Notes: generated by a model not told the origin, from the letters alone. Positions 1-7,614 are shown, counted from the first letter of the stretch. The stretch is 64,000 nucleotides of DNA from UBA11612 sp963976395 (GCA_963976395.1 CAXBLG010000001.1:124001-188000), one strand, 5' to 3'. Made by a program: numbers and translations.

Positions 1-312
1 GGCTGGGCCGATGTCTCCGAACTGACCACCCTTGATCTCGCCCAACGCTTTGTCGATAGCGGCGTTGCCGCCATTATTCATACAGACATCGACCGCGACG
101 GCGTTCTGGCCGGGCCGAATGTGGCCGCCTCCGCCGAGCTTGCCCGCGCCGTGCCCATTCCGGTGATTGTCTCAGGGGGCGTGTCCTCGCTTGAAGATTT
201 AAAGGCGGTCAAAGCCGAAGCGTCGTCGGGGATCGCCGGGGTTATTTCCGGCCGGGCGATCTATGACGGGCGTATCGATTTGAAAGACGCCGTCGCTTTA
301 TTGAACGCATAG
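1..312 (+). CDS. hisA: HisA, ProFAR isomerase (5'-truncated by window edge)
   Basis: C-terminal part (about 103 residues) of 1-(5-phosphoribosyl)-5-[(5-phosphoribosylamino)methylideneamino]imidazole-4-carboxamide isomerase, the fourth step of histidine synthesis, a cytoplasmic (beta/alpha)8 barrel. The frame is open from base 1. Visible family signatures are the strand carrying IHTDIDRDGVLAGPN, which holds the second catalytic aspartate, then the phosphate-binding loops VIVSGGVSS and GVISGRAIYDGR. It stops with TAG and is followed after 63 bases by hisF, its structural relative, in the usual order hisA-hisF-hisE. The start lies outside the window. Confidence 0.95.
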   Translation, partial: GWADVSELTTLDLAQRFVDSGVAAIIHTDIDRDGVLAGPNVAASAELARAVPIPVIVSGGVSSLEDLKAVKAEASSGIAGVISGRAIYDGRIDLKDAVALLNA

Positions 313-375
313 CGCTTCTGCGCCATACAGGGCGGCGCGACTTGTTGTTGCGATCCTCCGCGCTAGGAAACCGCC

Positions 376-1140
376 GTGCTGAAAATTCGCATTATTCCCT
401 GCCTCGACGTTAAAGACGGCCGCGTTGTCAAAGGCGTGAACTTTGTCGGCCTGCGCGATGCGGGCGACCCGGTGGAACAAGCCCGGCTATACGATGCTGC
501 GGGTGCCGACGAGCTGTGCTTTCTCGATATCACCGCCAGCCATGAAAACCGCGACACGCTGTATGATGTTGTCTCGCGCACCGCCGAGCAGTGCTTCATG
601 CCGCTGACCGTCGGCGGCGGCGTGCGTACGGTAGAAGACATCCGCAAACTTTTGCTGGCGGGCGCCGATAAGGTCTCCATCAATACGGCGGCGGTCAAAA
701 CGCCCGAGTTCGTCAAAACAGCGGCGGAAAAATTCGGCAGTCAGTGCATTGTGGTTGCGCTTGATGCCAAACAAACCGGCGAGGACCGTTTCGAGATTTT
801 CACCCACGGCGGCCGCAATGCCACCGGCATTGATGCGGTGGCCTGGGCGCAGAGCATGACGGACTACGGCGCGGGCGAAATTCTGCTCACCTCGATGGAC
901 CGGGACGGCACGAAGGCGGGCTATAACATTCCCCTCACCCGCGCGGTGGCCGATGCGGTGAGTGTGCCGGTGATTGCGTCCGGTGGAGTTGGTACGCTGG
1001 AGCACTTGGCGGCGGGCGTGCGTGAAGGCCACGCAACGGCGGTGCTGGCGGCGTCGATTTTTCACTTCGGTCAGCATACGATACACGAGGCGAAAGAATA
1101 CTTGCGCGACGCGGGCATTCCCGTGCGCCTTACGGCATGA
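376..1140 (+). CDS. hisF: HisF, imidazole glycerol phosphate synthase cyclase subunit
   Basis: Cyclase subunit of the HisF-HisH complex. It converts PRFAR plus HisH-derived ammonia into imidazole glycerol phosphate and AICAR. The 254-residue length is normal for the family. The catalytic aspartates are D11 (in PCLDVKDGRVVKG) and D130 (in VALDAK). The two phosphate loops are the VGGGVRT segment near 79-85 and ASGGVGT near 220. The chosen start is GTG at 376, which gives the standard N-terminus MLKIRIIPCLD. It sits between hisA and hisE on the same strand and is presumably co-transcribed with them. hisH is not in the window. Confidence 0.98.
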   Translation: MLKIRIIPCLDVKDGRVVKGVNFVGLRDAGDPVEQARLYDAAGADELCFLDITASHENRDTLYDVVSRTAEQCFMPLTVGGGVRTVEDIRKLLLAGADKVSINTAAVKTPEFVKTAAEKFGSQCIVVALDAKQTGEDRFEIFTHGGRNATGIDAVAWAQSMTDYGAGEILLTSMDRDGTKAGYNIPLTRAVADAVSVPVIASGGVGTLEHLAAGVREGHATAVLAASIFHFGQHTIHEAKEYLRDAGIPVRLTA

Positions 1141-1165
1141 ACGGAACCAGGCCCGGGATCAATCA

Positions 1166-1498
1166 ATGACTACAAACGAGAAAATTCTAGCCGAATTGTT
1201 TGAGGTGATCTCCGCGCGCAAAGCAAGCGGCGCGGACGATTCATACACCGCGCGCCTGTTCGCCAAAGGCACGAACAAGATTGCGCAAAAGCTGGGCGAG
1301 GAAGCGGTGGAAACCGCCATCGCCGCCGTGAGCGAGGGCAAAGAGGCGGTGGTGAGCGAAAGTGCCGATCTTTTGTATCACCTGCTTGTGCTGTGGGCGG
1401 ACAAGGGTGTTGCGCCTAAGGAGGTGTGGGCCGAGCTTGAAAAACGCTTCGGCACATCGGGCCTTGCCGAAAAAGAATCGCGCAACAAGGACGGTTAA
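1166..1498 (+). CDS. hisE: HisE, phosphoribosyl-ATP pyrophosphatase
   Basis: Stand-alone phosphoribosyl-ATP pyrophosphohydrolase of 110 residues, the second step of histidine synthesis, with no HisI fused. It has the MazG-like metal-binding pattern of all-alpha NTP pyrophosphatases: E45, E46 and E49 in LGEEAVET and E65 and D68 in SESADLLYHLL. The start is ATG at 1166 (MTTNEKILAELF). A longer in-frame opening upstream only re-reads hisF and is not used. It follows hisF by 25 bases and precedes the HIT gene by 23 bases, so all four are probably one transcript. Confidence 0.96.
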   Translation: MTTNEKILAELFEVISARKASGADDSYTARLFAKGTNKIAQKLGEEAVETAIAAVSEGKEAVVSESADLLYHLLVLWADKGVAPKEVWAELEKRFGTSGLAEKESRNKDG

Positions 1499-1521
1499 AG
1501 TTTTCCACGGAGGGACCGGAT

Positions 1522-1881
1522 ATGTACGACGACAACAATATCTTCGCCAAAATTCTGCGCGGTGAAATTCCCAATACAACTGTTCTTGAAGACGACAGCA
1601 CGCTCGCCTTCGACGACATCAGCCCGCAAGCCCCGGTTCATGCCCTGGTGATTCCCAAAAACAAATATGTTTCGCTGAACGATTTTGCCGAAAAAGCGAG
1701 CGATGCGGAAATCGCAAACCTCGTGCGCGCGGCGGTGAAGGTGGCGGACAAAAAAGGCGTAAAGGAAGACGGCTACCGTCTTCTGGTGAACATCGGCCCC
1801 AACTCACATCAGGAAGTGCCGCATTTGCACTTTCATGTGCTGGGCGGACGCAAGCTCGGCCCGATGCTGGTGAAGGGATAA
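1522..1881 (+). CDS. HIT family purine nucleoside phosphoramidase (HinT-like)
   Basis: Histidine-triad protein of 119 residues. HinT-type enzymes hydrolyse adenosine phosphoramidates and aminoacyl-adenylates as dimers in the cytoplasm. The triad is H101, H103 and H105 in HLHFHVLGGR, and H40 (PVHALVIPK) occupies the usual fourth position. The N-terminus DNNIFAKILRGEIP is typical of the HinT branch. A ribosome-binding site, GGAGGGACC, precedes the ATG. It is commonly found at the end of the alphaproteobacterial his operon, as here. It is the last gene before an A/T-richer accessory patch. Confidence 0.95.
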   Translation: MYDDNNIFAKILRGEIPNTTVLEDDSTLAFDDISPQAPVHALVIPKNKYVSLNDFAEKASDAEIANLVRAAVKVADKKGVKEDGYRLLVNIGPNSHQEVPHLHFHVLGGRKLGPMLVKG

Positions 1882-1909
1882 AAATGACGGCGAATGCCAT
1901 TCGCTTCAC

Positions 1910-1937
1910 TTATCCCCACTATATCTAGTTATCCCCA
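1910..1937 (+). repeat. Two direct copies of TTATCCCCA, 19 bp apart
   Basis: TTATCCCCA occurs at 1910-1918 and 1929-1937 in the A/T-rich spacer after the HIT gene. Each copy differs by one base from the DnaA-box consensus TTATCCACA. Two near-matches on the same strand could be a weak DnaA or regulator site, or chance. No origin-like gene neighbourhood (dnaA, dnaN, parAB, hemE) is present, so this is not proposed as a replication origin. Confidence 0.3.
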
Positions 1938-2003
1938 AATAGGTTTGGCACTAGGGCTTGACTCTTGAACGAGTCTACGGATTCCTTGATGCTGACTGTA
2001 ATT

Positions 2004-2119
2004 GGAAAGGCCGGGTTGCAGCCCGGCCTTTCCGAGACCCGCACAACCTTGAACCGGCTGCGGATCGACTAGTTAGCGCCCCAAACTGAATCATGGGACT
2101 TCGACAGTCAAGCCGGTTC
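2004..2119 (+). other. Structured leader upstream of the miniprotein gene
   Basis: Two strong inverted repeats lie in the 266-bp gap before the miniprotein gene. The first is a perfect 12-bp stem with a 6-base loop: GGAAAGGCCGGG at 2004-2015 and its complement at 2022-2033. No T-run follows, so it is not a plain terminator. The second pairs GAACCGGCT (2051-2059) with AGCCGGTTC (2111-2119) around a 51-base loop. Together they could form a folded 5' leader or a small RNA ending about 28 bases before the ATG at 2148. I do not recognise it as tmRNA, SRP RNA, 6S RNA or a known riboswitch. The function is unknown. Confidence 0.45.
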
Positions 2120-2147
2120 TCCAACATAGCTGTGAAGGAGAAACTAC

Positions 2148-2297
2148 ATGGCTAAAAAAGCACCGTGGCATTCCGTTAAACAGACGGTTCACCACAACAA
2201 TACCGAGTGTAATACCGGCAACAACATCGAAAGAGAGAATCTTCGGCAAGGCACCGGAGGTAAGCCGCTTTGTAAAGAGTGCGAGAGGCTTGGGTAG
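2148..2297 (+). CDS. Small Cys/His-containing protein, 49 residues, unknown function
   Basis: ATG at 2148 preceded by a good ribosome-binding site (GAAGGAGAAACTAC), ending with TAG at 2297, and followed immediately by a hairpin-T terminator. The 49-residue product is hydrophilic. It has H15-H16 in TVHHNNTEC, C21, then a C-terminal C42-x2-C45 pair (PLCKEC) after a GTGGKP turn. The H-H...C...C-x2-C arrangement could bind one zinc ion. From memory, short uncharacterised bacterial proteins share the HHNN...C..GNNIE.EN...GTGG.PLC..C pattern, so I believe it is a real conserved family, but this was not searched. It has its own structured leader and terminator, which suggests an independent transcript. 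Confidence 0.7.
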   Translation: MAKKAPWHSVKQTVHHNNTECNTGNNIERENLRQGTGGKPLCKECERLG

Positions 2298-2300
2298 ATA

Positions 2301-2324
2301 AAGAGACGGCTCCCCGTCTTTTTT
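2301..2324 (+). terminator. Rho-independent terminator after the miniprotein
   Basis: Stem AGACGG (2304-2309) with loop CTCC and CCGTCT (2314-2319), then a run of T to 2324. The A-rich left flank can pair with the T-run, so the structure may act partly in both directions. It starts 4 bases after the miniprotein stop codon. Confidence 0.85.
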
Positions 2325-2336
2325 CTTTTGACTAAA

Positions 2337-2383
2337 GTCGCCGCGGTTTATTGGCCGATACTCGGATAGTGCGCCGCGGCGAC
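2337..2383. repeat. 10-bp inverted repeat with nested hairpin
   Basis: GTCGCCGCGG at 2337-2346 is perfectly complementary to CCGCGGCGAC at 2374-2383. The 27-base loop itself contains a small hairpin (CCGA-TAC-TCGG). It lies between the miniprotein terminator and the membrane protein gene. It could be a recombination scar, a regulator site or the end of an eroded element. Nothing nearby encodes a recombinase. Confidence 0.4.
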
Positions 2384-2549
2384 CACTTGTTTGTCAAAAT
2401 TTATCCCAATTCGCATCCGAAGGTATTGCATCAGTATCTTCATGTATTTTTTGATCGTGAGTTTTGCCCGACGACTGTGAAGCGGCAAAACTGCGAAACG
2501 CATTGTACACACATGACTTCAAATGCATTTTCTGCGCATAGGAGCGCTT

Positions 2550-3143
2550 ATGAGCCAAGAAAACAATTCCATAGAGATGCTTCGACTAGAATTTGAAAAA
2601 GCCCGTATAAGAAATGACTTTGACAAAACCTTTTTAGAAAGATGGCGGACCGAGCTGCAGCCAGCCCTTGATCTTCGGCTGAAGTCTCGCGATCAAGGTC
2701 ACGACTATGCCAAGCTTTCAATGCAAACTACTTTTTTCCTCAATGGCGGCGCTCTCATTGCCTTTCCGACATTTGCACAATTGGTGGACGCAGGATTCAA
2801 GAGTCAACTTACATGGTCCCTATTTAGTATTGGGTCATTCGTTTTGGGTTTGGTTTTCATTGCTTTGGTGGGCGTGTGCGCGATGCAGGCTTACAGCGAA
2901 GACAACGAGGCAATGGAATATAAAATAGGCTTTGTGAAGGCTGGCGTACACTTAGGTCAAGCGCACGAAAATCAGAAAAACGTTCACAAAGAGAATCAGG
3001 AGATTATGGAAACTGGCAGAGCAAAGCACTATCGCCAAGCTGTATTGTACGGTCGGTGGGCAATTGGTCTCGGCATGCTATCTCTTCTGTCTTTTGTAGT
3101 CGGAGCGGGTTGTGCAACTGTTGTTTTGTCGTCTGCCGCATAG
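2550..3143 (+). CDS. Three-helix membrane protein, unknown function
   Basis: The start is ATG at 2550, preceded by AGGAG at 2540-2544. An in-frame ATG at 2523 lacks such a site. The product has 197 residues: a charged helical N-terminus (1-55), TM1 about 58-79 carrying FLNGGALIAF, TM2 about 88-112, a polar helical segment (115-165), and TM3 about 168-194. From memory the LNGGA motif at the start of the first helix recurs in a broad group of uncharacterised three-helix proteins from accessory regions; this was not searched. Base composition is clearly more A/T-rich than in the his or comM genes, which points to transfer. No function is assigned. Confidence 0.7.
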   Translation: MSQENNSIEMLRLEFEKARIRNDFDKTFLERWRTELQPALDLRLKSRDQGHDYAKLSMQTTFFLNGGALIAFPTFAQLVDAGFKSQLTWSLFSIGSFVLGLVFIALVGVCAMQAYSEDNEAMEYKIGFVKAGVHLGQAHENQKNVHKENQEIMETGRAKHYRQAVLYGRWAIGLGMLSLLSFVVGAGCATVVLSSAA

Positions 3144-3171
3144 CTGTGAGCGGAGTTATTTGGGCCTGAAT

Positions 3172-3244
3172 ATGCCCGGTCTTCATCGAAGTCGCGGGCG
3201 TGCCGCTCGTAAATGTCGATGATTTTCTCGGAGATCTCGGTCAT
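3172..3244 (-). pseudogene. 5' stub of a class I SAM methyltransferase
   Basis: Reading on the minus strand from the ATG at 3244, which overlaps the comM stop as ATGA, the first residues are MTEISEKIIDIYERHARDFD followed by EDR. This looks like the N-terminus of small class I methyltransferases, just before the glycine-rich SAM loop. About 23 codons in, the frame runs into sequence that is the reverse complement of the membrane protein 3' region, and the SAM-binding part is missing. I infer that the accessory patch replaced or displaced the rest of the gene. The right break lies near 3172; the exact base cannot be fixed from one sequence. Confidence 0.6.
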
Positions 3245-4764
3245 TGCGCGGCCAACGTTCGCCCCGGCACGATGCGGCGATAGGATAACGCCTCGGCAAT
3301 ATGCGCGCGTTTAACCGCATCGCTGTTGTCTAAGTCCGCAATGGTGCGGGCCACTCGCAAAATCCTGTGATAGCCGCGTGCCGATAGGTGCATTTTTTCT
3401 GCCGCCTGAGTCAGCAGGGCGCGACCGCTTTCATCGGGCGCGGCGACGGAATCCAGCAATTCGCCGTCGGCTTCCGCGTTGCATGTGACCTCATTGCTTT
3501 TATATCGCGCGTCCTGAATAGACCTGGCGGCGGCAACGCGCGCGGCGACAGTTGCGGAGTCTTCCCTCGGCGGCGGCGCGCTCATATCCAACGGATCAAC
3601 CGCAGGCACGTCCACATGCAGATCGATGCGGTCGAACATCGGTCCGGAGATTTTATTCTGATAGTCCGCCGCGCATCTTGGTGCCTTGGTGCAGGCAAGC
3701 TGCGGATCATCCAGATAGCCGCAGCGGCAAGGGTTCATGGCCGCGATCAATTGAAAGCGCGCCGGGTAACTGACGTGGGTATTGGCGCGGGCGACCGTCA
3801 CACGACCGGTCTCCAAAGGTTGGCGCAAGGCTTCCAACGCCTGGCGCGCAAACTCGGGCAGCTCGTCGAGGAACAGAACGCCTCGGTGGGCGAGCGAAAT
3901 CTCGCCGGGTTTGACGCGCAGGCCGCCGCCGACCAGGGCCGGTGTCGATGCCGAGTGATGCGGATCGCGAAACGGACGCTGGCGCACAATCGATCCGCCT
4001 TCAAGTTGTCCGGCGACGGAATGAATCAGACTGACTTCAAGGGCTTCGGCGGCGGTGAGCGGCGGAAGAAGGCCCGGCAGACGCGCGGCCAGCATCGACT
4101 TGCCCGAGCCGGGCGGGCCGATCATCAATAGATTATGGCCACCGGCGGCTGCGATCTCGACGGCGCGCTTGGCGGTCTCCTGGCCTTTGATGTCTTTGAG
4201 GTCGAGAAAGGCGGTTGCGGATTTCGGCTCGGCCGGTTTGGGCGGGGCCAGTACGGCCGTGCCCTTGAAGTGATTGACCAGTTCAAGCAGTGAGTTAGGC
4301 GCAAGAATATCCGCGCCGCCTGCCCAGGCCGCCTCGCCGCCTTGCTTGCCGGGACAGATCAATCCGCGCCCGTCTGCATTGGCGGCCACGGCGGCGGGAA
4401 GAACACCGGCGACGGGTGCGATGGAGCCATCAAGACCAAGCTCGCCGAGGGCGGCATACTGGGCCATGTCTTCCACCCCGATCACGCCCATGGCGGTCAA
4501 AAGGCCAAGGGCGATGGGCAGATCGAAATGGCTGCCTTCTTTTTGCACGTCTGCCGGGGCAAGATTTACGGTGATGCGTTTGGCGGGCAGCGCAAGGCCG
4601 ATGGCAGTGAGCGCGGCGCGTACCCGTTCGCGGGATTCGCCGACGGCTTTATCGGGCAGGCCGACAATGGTGAAAGCCGGAAGGCCGCCGGCAACGGCAA
4701 CCTGTACCTCGATGGGCAACACGTCGATGCCGGAAAACGCGACGGTGTTGACGTGGGCGACCAT
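3241..4764 (-). CDS. comM: ComM/YifB family AAA+ ATPase (Mg-chelatase-like)
   Basis: 507-residue member of the ComM/YifB family. ComM is a hexameric helicase that promotes branch migration during natural transformation; in many species it is simply a housekeeping gene. Domain order: an N-terminal Lon-protease-like fold (1-170), then the AAA+ core with Walker A GPPGSGKS at 216-223, Walker B VLFLDE at 296-301 and the MNPCRCGY segment with further cysteines to C364, then a C-terminal helical domain. Its stop overlaps the start of the methyltransferase stub by 4 bases, a sign of former translational coupling. Confidence 0.95.
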   Translation of the reverse strand: MVAHVNTVAFSGIDVLPIEVQVAVAGGLPAFTIVGLPDKAVGESRERVRAALTAIGLALPAKRITVNLAPADVQKEGSHFDLPIALGLLTAMGVIGVEDMAQYAALGELGLDGSIAPVAGVLPAAVAANADGRGLICPGKQGGEAAWAGGADILAPNSLLELVNHFKGTAVLAPPKPAEPKSATAFLDLKDIKGQETAKRAVEIAAAGGHNLLMIGPPGSGKSMLAARLPGLLPPLTAAEALEVSLIHSVAGQLEGGSIVRQRPFRDPHHSASTPALVGGGLRVKPGEISLAHRGVLFLDELPEFARQALEALRQPLETGRVTVARANTHVSYPARFQLIAAMNPCRCGYLDDPQLACTKAPRCAADYQNKISGPMFDRIDLHVDVPAVDPLDMSAPPPREDSATVAARVAAARSIQDARYKSNEVTCNAEADGELLDSVAAPDESGRALLTQAAEKMHLSARGYHRILRVARTIADLDNSDAVKRAHIAEALSYRRIVPGRTLAAQ

Positions 4765-4821
4765 CGCGGCGGGCCGCTTTTAAATCACAATCCGAAGGCG
4801 ACGGACGTCGGGTTCATACCC

Positions 4822-5685
4822 CTACACGCCGTCATCTTCGAGTTTCCCGGAATGAATATGATGAACAACACGCTGCGGGAAGGGTATGGAAATGCCCTCG
4901 CGGTCGTAGGCTTCTTTCACGGCTTTATTGAGCGCGAGCTCGACGTCGAATAGGTCTCCGCGTGCGGTCCACACCCGGACCAAAAGATTGACGGAGCTAT
5001 CGGCCAAGGTACGCACGGCCAGCATGGGCGCGGGATCTTTTAAAATACGTGATTCGGCCTCAACGATTTCGCGCGCGATCTTCAGGGCCTTGTCGATATT
5101 GTCCCCGTAGGAAATGCCGACAATGAAATCGAGCCGCCGGGTAGGATTGGCGGCAAAGTTTTTGACCACGCCGCCCCACACCGCGCCGTTGGGCACAATC
5201 GTTCTGACGTTATCGAGGGTGTTGATCTCGGTGGTGAACAAGGTGATGGAATCCACCGTACCGGTCACGCCGCCCGCCTCGACAAAATCGCCGACGCGAA
5301 AAGGCCGGAAGATAATCAGCATGATGCCCGAGGCGACATGGCCGAGCGTGCCTTGCAGTGCCAGACCGAGGGCGAGACCGAGGGCGCCGAGCAGGGCGAC
5401 AAAGCTGGTCGTCTCCACACCGAAACTGCCGAGCACCGCAATGATGGTGAACGTGAGTACGGCATAATTAGCGGTGGAGGCAAAAAACGTGACAAGGGTT
5501 TTGTCGAAACGCTGTGACCGGTCTCCGGCTTTATTGATGGCACGGCGGACAATCCCGGCGACGGTCCAACCGACGATAAGGATGATGATGGCGCCGATCA
5601 CCTTGAACCCGTAAGTGGTGATCACACCCATTCCGGTCTCAATGGCATAGCTCATTGTATTTTCGAGATCGTTTATCTTGTCCAT
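4822..5685 (-). CDS. MscS family mechanosensitive channel
   Basis: Small-conductance mechanosensitive channel of the inner membrane, 287 residues, close to the length of E. coli MscS. TM1 is about 24-47, TM2 64-87 and TM3 92-125. The pore helix is rich in Gly and Ala (GALGLALGLALQGTLGHVASG) and leads into the family motif FRPFRVGDFVEAGG. The beta domain follows with VPNGAVWGG, then the alpha/beta C-terminal domain. It opens under hypo-osmotic shock. It lies between comM and gshB on the same strand. Confidence 0.94.
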   Translation of the reverse strand: MDKINDLENTMSYAIETGMGVITTYGFKVIGAIIILIVGWTVAGIVRRAINKAGDRSQRFDKTLVTFFASTANYAVLTFTIIAVLGSFGVETTSFVALLGALGLALGLALQGTLGHVASGIMLIIFRPFRVGDFVEAGGVTGTVDSITLFTTEINTLDNVRTIVPNGAVWGGVVKNFAANPTRRLDFIVGISYGDNIDKALKIAREIVEAESRILKDPAPMLAVRTLADSSVNLLVRVWTARGDLFDVELALNKAVKEAYDREGISIPFPQRVVHHIHSGKLEDDGV

Positions 5686-5778
5686 TTGCGTGTCATCCGT
5701 TCAGTTGATTTTAGAAACGTGAGTCGCTAATCGTCCAAGACCTGTGTTGATGGCCTCTTTTCTCAAGGTCGGCGGGTC

Positions 5779-6720
5779 TTAAGGCAGGCGGGCCTCGATG
5801 GCATCCCAAATCTGACTTTCAAGAACAACATCGTTGAAGCGGTTGACCTCTTGCAAGCCTGTTGGAGAGGTGACGTTGATCTCGGTCAGGTAATTGCCGA
5901 TGACGTCGATGCCCGCAAAGATAATGCCGTTCTTGGCCAGTGTGGGACCGATGATCTCGCAAATCTCTTGCTCGCGTTTGGTCAGCTCGGTTTTCTCGGG
6001 CCGTCCGCCGACATGCATATTGGAGCGGGCTTCCCCGGCGGCGGGCACGCGGTTGATGGCGCCAGCGGCTTTCCCGTCAATCAGGATAATGCGTTTATCG
6101 CCTTTGCGGACGTCGGGTACATAGCGCTGCACCATGATCGGCTCGCGTGACGTCGCCGTGAATAATTCAATCAAGGCGCCAAGGTTTTCATCGCCCGGCG
6201 TGATGTGAAACACGCCCGCGCCGCCGTTGCCGTAGATCGGCTTTATAATGATGTCCTTGTGCTCGGCGCGGAAGGCCTTGATCTCGTCCATATCGGCCGT
6301 GATGAGCGTCGGCGGCATTACATTTTCAAAATGGGTGACGAACAATTTTTCCGGAGCATTGCGCACGTGAGCGGGGTCGTTGACGACCAAGGTTCTGGGA
6401 TGGATGTGCTCAAGAATATGGGTGGCCGTGATGTAGGCCATATCAAAGGGCGGATCTTGGCGCATCAGCACCACGTCCATGTCATGCAAGTTCAAAACCT
6501 CTGCCGGTCCAACCGCAAAGTGATTGCCGTGCTCGCGGCGGACGGTGAGAGGCCGGGCGCGGGCGGTAACACGCGCCTCGTTGAGTGTTAGATGGCGCGG
6601 GAGGTAGTGATACAGAGTGTGGCCGCGTTTCTGCGCCTCAAGGGCGAGAACGAAGGTTGAGTCTCCATTGATGTCGATGGACTCGATGGGGTCCATTTGT
6701 ATGGCAACACGCAAACTCAT
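5779..6720 (-). CDS. gshB: Glutathione synthetase
   Basis: Prokaryotic-type glutathione synthetase, which ligates glycine to gamma-glutamylcysteine using ATP; 313 residues, the normal length. The N-terminus carries QMDPIESIDINGDSTF, diagnostic of the family. The ATP-grasp domain shows the Gly-rich loop IIKPIYGNGGAGVF and the C-terminal metal and glycine site AGIDVIGNYLTEINV followed by TSPTGLQEV. It sits in the alphaproteobacterial cluster with yraN, rsmI and lpoA. gshA is not in the window. Confidence 0.97.
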   Translation of the reverse strand: MSLRVAIQMDPIESIDINGDSTFVLALEAQKRGHTLYHYLPRHLTLNEARVTARARPLTVRREHGNHFAVGPAEVLNLHDMDVVLMRQDPPFDMAYITATHILEHIHPRTLVVNDPAHVRNAPEKLFVTHFENVMPPTLITADMDEIKAFRAEHKDIIIKPIYGNGGAGVFHITPGDENLGALIELFTATSREPIMVQRYVPDVRKGDKRIILIDGKAAGAINRVPAAGEARSNMHVGGRPEKTELTKREQEICEIIGPTLAKNGIIFAGIDVIGNYLTEINVTSPTGLQEVNRFNDVVLESQIWDAIEARLP

Positions 6721-6762
6721 GAAGACCTCTTCAGCGAATTGATTACGTTTTACATTGTGACG

Positions 6763-7614
6763 TTAGTGAAGCCGCTCGCGCAACTCATTCACCACTTTGC
6801 CGATTTTGGCGCGGTCGGGGCCTTCGGGTGCATGAGCAACGAAATTTTCAAAAGCCTCCACGGCGTGTTTCAGTCGCCCAAGGCGCATATGAATAACGCC
6901 GGTCTCGCGCCATAAGGAAGGATTGTCGGGACTGAGCACCTGCATGCACGCAAGCGCTTCAAGAGCGCCTTCCGATTCACCAAGCTCTAAGCGCCGAGTC
7001 TTGACGTTGTTTTGCAGGCGCACGAGCACATCACGGTTGCTGACCGGTTTGTAGTGCGCGGCTTCCAGCTCGACGGCGGCGCCAGAGATGACTTTCAGCA
7101 ACTCGCGCAGTTGCGGGGCTTCCATAAGACGCCCACCGTGAAAGGGATCGAGAATGATGCGGCGTCCATCACGGCTTTCCAGACGAATCAGAAAATGACC
7201 GGGAAAATTAAGCCCGGCCGCTCCCCACCCTTGGGCGCGCGCGGCGGCAAGATATAGAATGCCGAGGGTGACCGGCAGGCCCTTACGGCGATCGATCACG
7301 CGCATGATGTTCGCGTTGTCGAGATCATCGTATGTGTCTTCGTCGCCGGCATAGTGAAAGTCTTCGGAGAGTACGCGGGAAAGGACCGCGGCCATGTCTT
7401 CCGGCGCGGCGGTATCGGGCTCGAGGTGCGCAGCCTCGGCGGCCCTCGCCACTGCATCGGCGAGCGCTTTCAAATGGTCGCGGTAAATCTGCAAATCCGG
7501 TGCGGGATGGTCGGCGGCGGCGAGTACGAGCGCGGCTTCGGCGATGTCGATGGCTTCATCCGCTTGCGCGGTGATGCGCTCTAGCTCAGTTCGAAGAGTC
7601 TTCGCTGTGGGCAC
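6763..7614 (-). CDS. SirB1 family protein (transglutaminase-like plus TPR)
   Basis: 283 residues. The central part (about 90-170) is the SirB1 transglutaminase-like fold, with the typical stretch RRKGLPVTLGILYLAAA and then GLNFPGHFLIRL and ILDPFHGG. The C-terminal 100 residues form TPR-like helices (LEALACMQVLSPDNPSLWRE, then an RLGRLKHAVEAF repeat). Family members are widespread and poorly characterised. The usual catalytic cysteine position of transglutaminases is not obvious, so an enzymatic role is uncertain. It is 42 bases upstream of gshB on the same strand. Confidence 0.85.
   Translation of the reverse strand: MPTAKTLRTELERITAQADEAIDIAEAALVLAAADHPAPDLQIYRDHLKALADAVARAAEAAHLEPDTAAPEDMAAVLSRVLSEDFHYAGDEDTYDDLDNANIMRVIDRRKGLPVTLGILYLAAARAQGWGAAGLNFPGHFLIRLESRDGRRIILDPFHGGRLMEAPQLRELLKVISGAAVELEAAHYKPVSNRDVLVRLQNNVKTRRLELGESEGALEALACMQVLSPDNPSLWRETGVIHMRLGRLKHAVEAFENFVAHAPEGPDRAKIGKVVNELRERLH

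Noticed and set aside
1990..2147. Possible tmRNA or other known structural RNA because of the long hairpins and a CCA near 2123
   Set aside because: No tag-peptide frame, no T-arm and no acceptor pairing; left as an unassigned leader.
2351..2596. Open frame of 81 codons starting with TTG
   Set aside because: No ribosome site, no family resemblance, and it overlaps the better-supported membrane protein start at 2550.
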